A stretch of 33,336 bases of DNA from Candidatus Firestonebacteria bacterium RIFOXYD2_FULL_39_29 (GTDB lineage Bacteria; Oederibacteriota; D2-FULL-39-29), in NCBI GenBank assembly GCA_001778375.1, contig MFGV01000030.1, forward strand, positions 1 to 33,336. Direction: 5' to 3'. The notes below the pieces were generated by a model, which was given only the letters and a program-made list of their open reading frames with translations, ran no database searches and had not been told where the DNA came from. Numbering within the stretch: the first letter of the stretch is position 1; every line of letters starts with the position of its first letter. Position numbers and translations under genes: made by a program. Below are positions 1-8,178 of the stretch, one piece after another.

Positions 1-60
1 TACAACGGGTACAAAAGTCCCGATCAGTCAGAGAGCGACTATTACCAACTTAACAAGTAG
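1..60 (+). CDS. C-terminal fragment of an unknown protein (truncated by window edge)
   Basis: Frame 1 is open from the first base and reads a polar, Tyr/Ser/Asp-rich tail ending in QLNK before a TAG stop at 58-60. Nothing in these 19 residues identifies a family. It is called because the reading looks like ordinary soluble protein sequence and because the next gene starts about 70 bases later on the same strand. It could be chance reading; the rest of the gene lies outside the window. Confidence 0.35.
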   Translation, partial: YNGYKSPDQSESDYYQLNK

Positions 61-128
61 TCCACTAAACCGGGGGAATTGCAATTTCCCAAAAAATACA
101 ATGCGTCTTCAAAGGTTGAAATAGCTAA

Positions 129-458
129 ATGAAAAAGATTTTCAAAATAATGTTAGGCGCTAGAACTCTAATTGTTGCGCTTTTTAGTGCTATAATTGGA
201 TATATATTTATTACAAAAATCTATGATAACTATTTTATATCAACTACAATATTAATAGTAATTATTACATTGATTGCAATATTAGGGCTTCGGCGTAGCT
301 GGACGGAAAAGGATTTATCAGACGAAGAAAAACTAAAATTGTCGGAAAAAAGATCTATAAATATAGGTAAACATTACGGAAATTATATTTTAATATTCGT
401 TGCGTTTTCTTTTGTATTCTTTATTATTGTGATGATATCGATATTTGTTTTTAAGTGA
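129..458 (+). CDS. Small hypothetical membrane protein, three predicted TM helices
   Basis: A 109-residue protein starting at ATG 129, with a weak AAAGG (111-115) upstream. Three hydrophobic stretches are visible at about residues 13-29, 36-53 and 85-108. Between the second and third lies a charged, Lys/Glu-rich loop with WTEKDLSDEEK at about 58-68. I do not recognise a family. It sits 57 bases before the signal peptidase gene on the same strand, so co-transcription is possible but not shown. A short imperfect GC-rich dyad at 74-90 lies just upstream and has no T tract after it, so it is not a convincing terminator. Confidence 0.6.
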   Translation: MKKIFKIMLGARTLIVALFSAIIGYIFITKIYDNYFISTTILIVIITLIAILGLRRSWTEKDLSDEEKLKLSEKRSINIGKHYGNYILIFVAFSFVFFIIVMISIFVFK

Positions 459-515
459 TACAATATTCTGCGAAAATTGGCATAGACAGAAGAAACAGTA
501 TTGCCGGAGAAAGAC

Positions 516-1712
516 ATGGATTATATTTATACTATAATAAAGAATCATATGTTAGACATAGTAATTTTAGTCTTACTATTTATTGGAGCATGGAAATATA
601 GAAAAAAGGATATGAATTTATTTAATAAAAATGATCTTAATAGCATTATTAATGATAATGCTGTTGAAGGTAAAAAAGAACCATGGCTTGGAATAATATT
701 TAGTTACATTTTGCCGGGGTTGGGATATTTCTATGCGGAAAACAAGATAAAAGGGCTTGTTGTAATGTTTATTTATCTGCTTTTGGATGTTCTTCTCTAC
801 TACAGCATGTTAGCAGAAAATACAATTTTGACATATGTTATGTTTGTGGTATTTCCCGCTTCAGTGATATTTATGGTTTACCAACTCAAGATTGTTCATA
901 GTTATATCAGAAAGGAGAACCCGAGAAATACTGCAAAATTGAAAGACGAATATCTTGCAGCTTTTTTGAGCATGTTGTTCCCAGGTTTGGGGCAGTTATA
1001 CGTAAAAAAAATTATTAAAGGTGTCTTACTCTTTTTGTTGTATATAATTGCTATTGTTGCTTTAGATATCAATGCTTATTATGAAGCTACTGTAGTACTT
1101 CTTCTTCATATCGTTTCTATTCTGGATGCTTATAAAACTGCAAGAAAACTTAATATGCAAGGGGCCGAATTACCTAAAGTAGAAAAGAAGCTTATCTGTA
1201 TTGCTTTGGCAATATTTTTTATTAATGGTGCTTTTCCGTGGAGTTCGATAATTAAGGAACATATTATGCAGTTTTTTACCTTGCCAACAGGTTCAATGGA
1301 ATCAACTCTTCTGATAGGTGATCATCTTATAGTCTCAAAATATGCATACAAGATCGGAAAAGTCAAAAGGTTTGATATAGTAGTATTTAAAGATCCAAAA
1401 GAAACCGGTAGAGTGCTTGTAAAAAGGTGTGTTGGCGTTCCTGGCGATAAGGTTGAAATAAGAAAAAAGAAACTTTATATTAATGGGATAGAACAGAATG
1501 AGCCATATACGAACCGTATTGATACCATGGTGGTAAAAGAATTCGACGAATATCCATTGATTACTGTTCCAAATGAAAAATACTTCTTTTTAGGAGATAA
1601 TAGAGCTGTTAGCTATGATTCAAGGCATTTTGGGTTGATAGACGAAGAAGATATAGTTGGAAAACCTATTAAGATCTGGTTGCCATTAAATCGCATAGGG
1701 CCGGTTAAATAG
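516..1712 (+). CDS. lepB: Signal peptidase I (S26 family) with N-terminal polytopic membrane domain
   Basis: Inner-membrane serine/lysine-dyad protease that removes signal peptides from exported proteins. The ATG at 516 is preferred over a TTG at 501 because GGAGA at 505-509 sits 6 nt before it. From that ATG the S26 boxes are in order: PTGSMES with the nucleophile Ser260, VLVKRCVGVPGD with the general-base Lys303, and a C-terminal FFLGDNR..SYDSRHFG box at about 357-373. Unlike E. coli LepB, the catalytic part occupies only the last ~145 residues. The first ~250 residues hold several TM segments, including two similar Pro-Gly-Leu-Gly modules (LPGLGYFYAENKIKG near 66-80, FPGLGQLYVKKIIKG near 155-169) that resemble TM2/DUF5683-type membrane repeats. 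The fusion is read directly. The peptidase function is firmly supported by motifs; the role of the membrane repeats is unknown. Confidence 0.93.
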   Translation: MDYIYTIIKNHMLDIVILVLLFIGAWKYRKKDMNLFNKNDLNSIINDNAVEGKKEPWLGIIFSYILPGLGYFYAENKIKGLVVMFIYLLLDVLLYYSMLAENTILTYVMFVVFPASVIFMVYQLKIVHSYIRKENPRNTAKLKDEYLAAFLSMLFPGLGQLYVKKIIKGVLLFLLYIIAIVALDINAYYEATVVLLLHIVSILDAYKTARKLNMQGAELPKVEKKLICIALAIFFINGAFPWSSIIKEHIMQFFTLPTGSMESTLLIGDHLIVSKYAYKIGKVKRFDIVVFKDPKETGRVLVKRCVGVPGDKVEIRKKKLYINGIEQNEPYTNRIDTMVVKEFDEYPLITVPNEKYFFLGDNRAVSYDSRHFGLIDEEDIVGKPIKIWLPLNRIGPVK

Positions 1713-1881
1713 ACTTATGAAGATATTTTGAACCATACTTAAAATACGCGGGATCGGTTTCCAATTTAACAAAAAGCATAAAATATATAGAGCGTAAAGA
1801 CGGGTTTTTTTGATATAATATAATTGTTGTTCTTAAAAGAGGCATTAATCATAATTTAAAAGACGTTATTGGGGGTGGAAA

Positions 1882-4800
1882 ATGAATTTAAGTAGTCAGA
1901 TGAAAAAAACAATAGAAATATTTGCTATTTTCTTGTTCTTTTTCGTTATTTGGTATATTTTTGGTGAGACTTCGGGGGGTATTTTAAAATCAATACCGAT
2001 TATTAATCTCGGAACCCTACCTGTACTGCTTTTTAGTGCCGGAGCCATTCATAGAAAATTATCAAAAAGGAATGGGGTAAAAATTCTGCCAGCACTGGCG
2101 ATTCTTTTCGTCTTTTATGTCTTTTCTAAGGTGATAAATGATATTTCTTCCCTTCTGTTCTATACTTCTATCTTATTGGTTTTATACTTGTTTTATGTGA
2201 TTATGCTGGACTCTGTTACGGAAAAGATATCGCTATCCCTGGGAAAAATAACTGATATTTCGAAGAGACAGTTTGCCTTTTTCCTTTTAATGTATGTCCC
2301 TTACTCTGCAATTCTCTTGTTTGGGTATTCGAGTTATATGGCAGGGGTAAATGGAATATATTATCATATTGCCTTCTCCTTCCTGGTTGCAATTATTGCA
2401 AGGAAAAAATATCTTAATAAGATTATATTTGTCTATGCTGCGGGAATCTACGCAATAACCGCAGTTGTTGTTTTTGGATTATTGGATCTTTTGCTCTCCG
2501 GTATTAATGAAAAAGTCTTTGGCAGCTTGTCTGCTGCAATTGCCGGACTTGTTGCCGGTTCTTTTTATTCGGGAAAAGAATACTTTAATAATGCTAGAAT
2601 ATTTAATGGTTCTATTTTTAGCAAAATATCAAAGAAGTTCAGCTCCCCTGCGCCTTCTTCGTTGGAAAAGAAAAAGGTGGAAAAAGCAAGAAAAGAGAAC
2701 AAGCCAACAACCGAACTTCAGCCGAATAAAATTTCTCTTAGAATACAGATAGGTCAGGTCTCTCAGAAAATGAAAGAGTATATTTTAAAGCAGAAGAAAA
2801 AAATACTTATTGCTTCATCTGTATTAGTAGGTGTTGTAATTGTATATTTTGCTGCTGTATATATTATGAATGTCACTTTTGTAAAAGTAGCATTGTTTAC
2901 TCCGGAAGGGACTGTCTCGCAATCTCCTGTTATACGAGTCGAGTTTAATGAGCCTGTAAGCATAGTCGAGGGTGAAAAGGAAGCTTGCATAAATATCTCT
3001 CCTGCTGTTTCCGGTACGATCGCTCAAGAATCCCCCAATGTCATAGTTTTTACTCCCAAAGAAGAGTTGAAGCCTTCTACTTTTTATTCTGCAACAATAA
3101 ATGGAAAGGCACTAAAATCAACTTCCGGCAAGAGCATTCCTGGGGAAAGTATAAAATTCAATACTCAAAGGCTGCTGGTTCTGGGTGACAGCCTGATTTT
3201 CAACTATGATTATTACAAGGATGTAGAAAAAGAAGTTGTCGGTCAACTGACATTTAACTGGCCCGTGAACATCGAAACCCTGAAGGAATATGTGAAAGTT
3301 ACCGGAGATGGGAAAAATCTGAATTTTACGCTGGAAAAATCCAGTTTTCCGGGGAGAGTATATATAAGAAGCGGAGTTCCGGGACGGGGTGATGAAGTGA
3401 AGGATATATTTATAGTTGTCAAGTCAGGTCTTAATTGTATAAACGGCGGAGCGGGCCTTGCGAAAGACTATGTAAAAAAGATGAGTATCCCGAAAGAAAA
3501 AGAGTTCATGTCCACTGAGATCAAATTATGGCATGAAGCCGGTAACAGTTTCATTAGCGTTCTATATAATATGCCTGTTGAGGCCTCTCAGGTAAGATCG
3601 CATGTGAAAATCAATCCCGAGACACCTTTCACTGTAAAGACTGAATATTGTTATGCAGTAATCAGCGCTGATTTTAAACCAAATGTTTCCTATGAGGTTT
3701 CTATATTGCCCGGCATGGTATCTAAAAACGGGGAAATAATGAAGAATGAGTATGCCAAGAAAGAGTCAATAAAGATTGAAGATAAGCCGTCTTCGGCAGA
3801 ATTTGCGCATAGAGGAAATATTCTGCCGGCAAAAGGACAGATGAATATTGAAATAAGGACGGTCAATCTTGACAGCGTCAGAGTTTCGATAAATAAAATA
3901 TTCAAGAATGGGATCAATAGGTATTTGAGAGAAAGCTCAGATTCTTCAACGACTCCTGTTTTTTACGGTGATTATCCGGTTGTTTCTGGAAAGATAAATG
4001 AAAGCATTCCCGGATATATAAATCTTAAGAAATTCCATTCCATGGAATATAAGGGGATGTTTGAAATAAGGCTTTCTGATACAAAAGGAAGGTATATCGC
4101 CGGCGGGGTACAAAAGTCCTGGGTGCTCTGTACCGATCTGGGAATTATTGCCAAAGAAGCTCAAAATAAGTTGTTTGTGACCGTACTTTCGCTGTCATCC
4201 CTTGAGCCTGTGAGCAATGCTACGGTAAAAATATTGAGTTCCTCCGACCAGGTAATGTATGAGGGGGTTACGGATATTTCAGGCAGGGCGGTCTTTAATG
4301 TCTGGCGGGAAAAGCGTCTTTTTGGAAAGGGTGTAACTTCCAAGTTAAACGCTGATTTAATAACTGCAGAAAAAGATGAAGATTATTCTTTTATGCGTGT
4401 GAGCAATTCTCTATTGAATCAACACAGGTTTAATGTCTCCGGAGATGCTAACCAGCCAAAAAGCAGGGAGGCCTTTGTCTTCTCCGAACGCGGTGTTTAC
4501 AGGCCCGGAGAGAAAGTATTTGTAACAGCTGTAGTTAGAAATAGAGATATGAGTGTTCCTCCGCCTTTTACTCTTAATCTTACGGTAAGAGGGCCTTCTC
4601 AGGGAAATGAAAGACGTTTTAGCTCACGGCCCACCGCCAATGGTACGTCAATTTTTGAATTTACATTCCCGCCGGATATTATCACCGGACCGTATACTGC
4701 AGAAGTAACGGATCAGTCCGGTAACTGGCTTGGAAGCTGTAATTTAAAAGTCGAGGAATTTATTCCGGATAAACTTAAAGTTGCGATAAAGACAAAAAAA

Positions 4801-7800
4801 CAATGGTTTGGTCCTGATGAAAAAATAATATTTACCACCAGTTCTATGCAGCTTTTCGGCGCACCTGCGTCAGGTAATAGAGTTGAAACCGGAATGCGAG
4901 TTACGGGCCGGGAGTATATGAATGAAAACTTTAAAGGATATGTTTTCCGGGACCCGACAAAACCTGAAATTAACGAGTTTTTTGACCTGGGCAAATCAAA
5001 GCTTGATGCTGCCGGCATGAAAGAGTATAGTCTGGATCCTTTTGCTATGAATCCACCATCAGCCTTGAGAGTGGTAGTTATGTCCGAGGTTTTCGACTCA
5101 GGGGGCAGACCGGTAAGTGCTTATAAATATATAGATGTTAACAACTACGAGACTTATTATGGTATTAAACAGGAGAATAAACCGTCTTTCAATGTAGGAG
5201 AAAAGGTAAAAATAGATTGCGTTGCTCTTGGCCCGGACGGTGGTGTCTTGAAAGAGCGTCCGGCTGAGGTCTTAATAAAGAGAAAAGTCTGGTATTCTAT
5301 CTTCAGGCAAACCTTGTGGGGAAGGAATAACTACGAGTCAAATTATTATGAAGAAGTAGTAAAGTCCGAGAAGATAAATATAAATGGCAAAGCAGAGATA
5401 TCTTTTGTGCCGGATATCCCAGGAGAGTATTCTGTGCTTGTTGGAGATTTTAACGGAATGAAGACCGGAAAAGTTATCAGGGTAACCGGAGCGGGAGATG
5501 ATTCGGTTGATCTTGAGTCCGCGGAAACCTTAAAGCTGATTCTGGATAAGGCGAAATATAAGAGCGGGGAAATTGCGTATGTCACAGTAAACGCACCTTT
5601 CTCCGGTAAAATATTGCTGGGCTTGGAAAGAGATGAAGTATTTCAATCTGAAGTTTTCAGCGTAAATAAGGGTGTTAATACTCTGCCTTTGACAGTTTCC
5701 GGCGGATGTTTCCCCAATGCTTTTGTCGTCGGACTCCTGATCCGTCCTGCCACTGTTCAAAATTCCAATCTGCCCATGACTTCTTTTGGCGTGATAGAAT
5801 TGAAAATGGATACCGAAGCAAATAAGGTTAACTTCAAGATGGATGTTCCGGTAGAATGCCGTTCGGCGAAGGGTATTGATGTTGCTCTGACTTTACCTGA
5901 AGACGGGATCAAAGGGACGGATGTCGTTATAATGGCTGTAGATGAAGGTATCCTTCAAATAACGAATCAAATGGTGCCTGAACCCGGAGAGTACTTCTTC
6001 AGGAAAAAGTCTTTGCAGACCTCTACATTCACTTTGTTTAATGATGTGCTTCCCGAAATAAAAGCTTTAAGGGAGGCGGTCGGAGGCGGTGAAGGCGCTG
6101 ATTTTGACTCCAAGATTAAAAAGCATTTGAACCCGCTGTCGGCGAAGAAAGAGAGATCAATGGTTGCATTCTCCGGCGTGCTTACGCCTGATGAAAGCGG
6201 CGTTGTGCGTTATCATGTCAATACCGATGATTTTGCAGGAGAGGTAAGAGTGGTTGCTCTGGCGTTGCAGGGTAATAAATTTGGGGTGCTTAGAAAGAAT
6301 GTTACGGTCTCAGAACCTGTAGTAGTGCAAATCTCCTATCCGAGGTTTGTCGCTCCTCTTGACCAGTTCATTCTGCCGGTTCAGATCTATAATAAATCTG
6401 GGGCTCAGGAAACAATAAGTGTTAATTTAAAAACTAAGGGCCCGGCAAAATGCGTGAACGCTGCTTCTGTAAAGCTTGAGATACAAAACGGTGAGCAGAA
6501 GACCGCAAGATTTGTGTTTGATGCCGATAATGCTATTGGTATCTTCAGATGTGAATTAAATGTGGAAGCCGGGAAATTCAAACAGCAAAAAATTATAGAA
6601 ATACCGGTTCGTCCGGTGCAGGACAGAAGCACTGTCGTTCAGTACGGGAGCTTGAATTCGGGAGAGAGTCAGGATGTAATGGTCAGGGAAGAGCATAATT
6701 CCTATGGGAGAGAGGTTGTGGTATCCTGTTCTTCTTCCAATGTTCTGAAACTCCTCGGAGGTCTGGACTATCTTGTCAGGTATCCGTACGGCTGCCTGGA
6801 ACAGAATGTTTCAACTGCGTTTCCGCTTCTTTTTCTCGAGAAGTTTGGTTTTCAGAATCTTCTTTTTAGTATGGAAAACAAAAATGTTGAATACTATATT
6901 AATGAGGCTATTGCGAATATAGAAAAGAAACAGAATAACGATGGTTCCTTCTCTATCTGGGGAGACAGTGGGAATGCGGGTGAATATTTAAATTGCTATG
7001 CTTCTCATTTTTTGCTGGAAGCCGAGAAAAACGGTTATAAGGTTAACAAACTGATTATGCAGCGTCTTGATGAATATATAAATAGGACGAATGCGTTTAA
7101 TAACAAGCCTGGGTTGCTTGACAGAAGAGATCAGAATAAAGAACCGGAAGCGGTAAATCCCTACCTTCTTTACCTCAAAGCCAAAACAGGTAAACCGGAT
7201 AAAGAGACGATGTCCTTTATGAAAACAAAGAGATTAAACAAAATGAATCAAGCGGAAAGAGCTTTTCTTTCAATGGCGTACTCTGAGATTGGGGATCTGA
7301 AGACAGCTTTATTTGTTCTTGGCAGTGAAAACCTGGGACAGAATGTAGCCAGGAGTCTTGCCGGCTGGTTGAGTTCAGATGACAGGGATGCTGCTTTGTT
7401 CCTGAATGCTCTTGTTTCAGCAAATCCTATGGATCAAAGGATCAACAAGCTTGCCGATAAGCTTTCTGAAAGCCTCAGGAACGGCAGGTTCAGGAACACA
7501 CAGGATAATGCCGTGTGTTTTATCGCTTTGTCTAAAGTTCTAAAAAGATCTGAGGAAAAGGTTACCGTTGAGGTAACGGCCCCGGGTATTGATGCTTCAG
7601 TGATTAAAGGAGATACCGGATATTTCAAACAATCTTTGTTGGAAGGGAAAAAGGTCAAACTTACAAATAAAGGTGCAGTAAAGGCTTACTATAGTATTAT
7701 AAGTAATGGTATTCCTTTGAATGAATCAAGAAAGAATTTCAGCAATGGAATTAAGATTGAAAGGCGTTATCGTGATGAACAGGGGAAGGCGGTAAAGCTG

Positions 7801-8178
7801 GGAGCGGTTGTACAGGGCCAACTGGTGGTTGTAAGTATTCTTGTTTCTCCTTCAAAAACAGGAGTTCAGAATATTATTATTTCCGACCTTTTGCCTGCGG
7901 GTTTTGAGGTGGAAAATATCAGGTTAAGGTCAAATGGAGAGCTTGGTTTTGCTGTAGAAAATACATTTACGCCCTCCTCTTTGGATATCAGGGATGATAG
8001 AGTTTTGCTCTTTAGAAATGAACTGGCCGGAGCTGAAACTTTCACCTACACCTTAAGGGCTATTACTCCGGGCAGGTTCAATCTGCCGGGATGTTTTGTG
8101 GAGGCTATGTATGACCCGGAGATCAAAGCGGGTGACTTCTCTGAAGAAAAACTCGTTATTACACCCGCAGCAGAGTAA
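1882..8178 (+). CDS. Bacterial alpha-2-macroglobulin (thioester protease trap) with polytopic N-terminal membrane domain
   Basis: A 2098-residue protein of the bacterial alpha-2-macroglobulin family, periplasmic traps that covalently capture attacking proteases. The ATG at 1882 follows a strong GGGGGTGG. Visible in order: about eight hydrophobic helices between residues 11 and 228; a charged linker (about 250-305); a further TM at about 307-328; then macroglobulin-type beta domains, with a Big-like segment near 333-430 (EFNEPVSI), the family block AVDEGIL near 1353-1359, and the thioester motif CLEQ at Cys1638-Gln1641 inside YPYGCLEQN. An alpha-helical complement-like domain (NNDGSFSIWG) and the typical C-terminal AMYDPEIKAG end follow. 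Most bacterial members (E. coli YfhM type) are lipoproteins of about 1500-1650 residues; this one is longer, has no lipobox, and seems anchored by the membrane domain. pbpC overlaps its end, the classic partner that repairs peptidoglycan after attack. A TATAAT at 1814-1819 is a possible -10 without a good -35. Confidence 0.95.
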   Translation: MNLSSQMKKTIEIFAIFLFFFVIWYIFGETSGGILKSIPIINLGTLPVLLFSAGAIHRKLSKRNGVKILPALAILFVFYVFSKVINDISSLLFYTSILLVLYLFYVIMLDSVTEKISLSLGKITDISKRQFAFFLLMYVPYSAILLFGYSSYMAGVNGIYYHIAFSFLVAIIARKKYLNKIIFVYAAGIYAITAVVVFGLLDLLLSGINEKVFGSLSAAIAGLVAGSFYSGKEYFNNARIFNGSIFSKISKKFSSPAPSSLEKKKVEKARKENKPTTELQPNKISLRIQIGQVSQKMKEYILKQKKKILIASSVLVGVVIVYFAAVYIMNVTFVKVALFTPEGTVSQSPVIRVEFNEPVSIVEGEKEACINISPAVSGTIAQESPNVIVFTPKEELKPSTFYSATINGKALKSTSGKSIPGESIKFNTQRLLVLGDSLIFNYDYYKDVEKEVVGQLTFNWPVNIETLKEYVKVTGDGKNLNFTLEKSSFPGRVYIRSGVPGRGDEVKDIFIVVKSGLNCINGGAGLAKDYVKKMSIPKEKEFMSTEIKLWHEAGNSFISVLYNMPVEASQVRSHVKINPETPFTVKTEYCYAVISADFKPNVSYEVSILPGMVSKNGEIMKNEYAKKESIKIEDKPSSAEFAHRGNILPAKGQMNIEIRTVNLDSVRVSINKIFKNGINRYLRESSDSSTTPVFYGDYPVVSGKINESIPGYINLKKFHSMEYKGMFEIRLSDTKGRYIAGGVQKSWVLCTDLGIIAKEAQNKLFVTVLSLSSLEPVSNATVKILSSSDQVMYEGVTDISGRAVFNVWREKRLFGKGVTSKLNADLITAEKDEDYSFMRVSNSLLNQHRFNVSGDANQPKSREAFVFSERGVYRPGEKVFVTAVVRNRDMSVPPPFTLNLTVRGPSQGNERRFSSRPTANGTSIFEFTFPPDIITGPYTAEVTDQSGNWLGSCNLKVEEFIPDKLKVAIKTKKQWFGPDEKIIFTTSSMQLFGAPASGNRVETGMRVTGREYMNENFKGYVFRDPTKPEINEFFDLGKSKLDAAGMKEYSLDPFAMNPPSALRVVVMSEVFDSGGRPVSAYKYIDVNNYETYYGIKQENKPSFNVGEKVKIDCVALGPDGGVLKERPAEVLIKRKVWYSIFRQTLWGRNNYESNYYEEVVKSEKININGKAEISFVPDIPGEYSVLVGDFNGMKTGKVIRVTGAGDDSVDLESAETLKLILDKAKYKSGEIAYVTVNAPFSGKILLGLERDEVFQSEVFSVNKGVNTLPLTVSGGCFPNAFVVGLLIRPATVQNSNLPMTSFGVIELKMDTEANKVNFKMDVPVECRSAKGIDVALTLPEDGIKGTDVVIMAVDEGILQITNQMVPEPGEYFFRKKSLQTSTFTLFNDVLPEIKALREAVGGGEGADFDSKIKKHLNPLSAKKERSMVAFSGVLTPDESGVVRYHVNTDDFAGEVRVVALALQGNKFGVLRKNVTVSEPVVVQISYPRFVAPLDQFILPVQIYNKSGAQETISVNLKTKGPAKCVNAASVKLEIQNGEQKTARFVFDADNAIGIFRCELNVEAGKFKQQKIIEIPVRPVQDRSTVVQYGSLNSGESQDVMVREEHNSYGREVVVSCSSSNVLKLLGGLDYLVRYPYGCLEQNVSTAFPLLFLEKFGFQNLLFSMENKNVEYYINEAIANIEKKQNNDGSFSIWGDSGNAGEYLNCYASHFLLEAEKNGYKVNKLIMQRLDEYINRTNAFNNKPGLLDRRDQNKEPEAVNPYLLYLKAKTGKPDKETMSFMKTKRLNKMNQAERAFLSMAYSEIGDLKTALFVLGSENLGQNVARSLAGWLSSDDRDAALFLNALVSANPMDQRINKLADKLSESLRNGRFRNTQDNAVCFIALSKVLKRSEEKVTVEVTAPGIDASVIKGDTGYFKQSLLEGKKVKLTNKGAVKAYYSIISNGIPLNESRKNFSNGIKIERRYRDEQGKAVKLGAVVQGQLVVVSILVSPSKTGVQNIIISDLLPAGFEVENIRLRSNGELGFAVENTFTPSSLDIRDDRVLLFRNELAGAETFTYTLRAITPGRFNLPGCFVEAMYDPEIKAGDFSEEKLVITPAAE

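Noticed and set aside
74-90. Terminator hairpin after the first partial gene
   Set aside because: The stem is imperfect and followed by A residues, not T; on the other strand the T tract is on the wrong side.
501-515. TTG start for the signal peptidase gene
   Set aside because: It has no ribosome-binding site, whereas ATG 516 has GGAGA at a 6-nt spacing.
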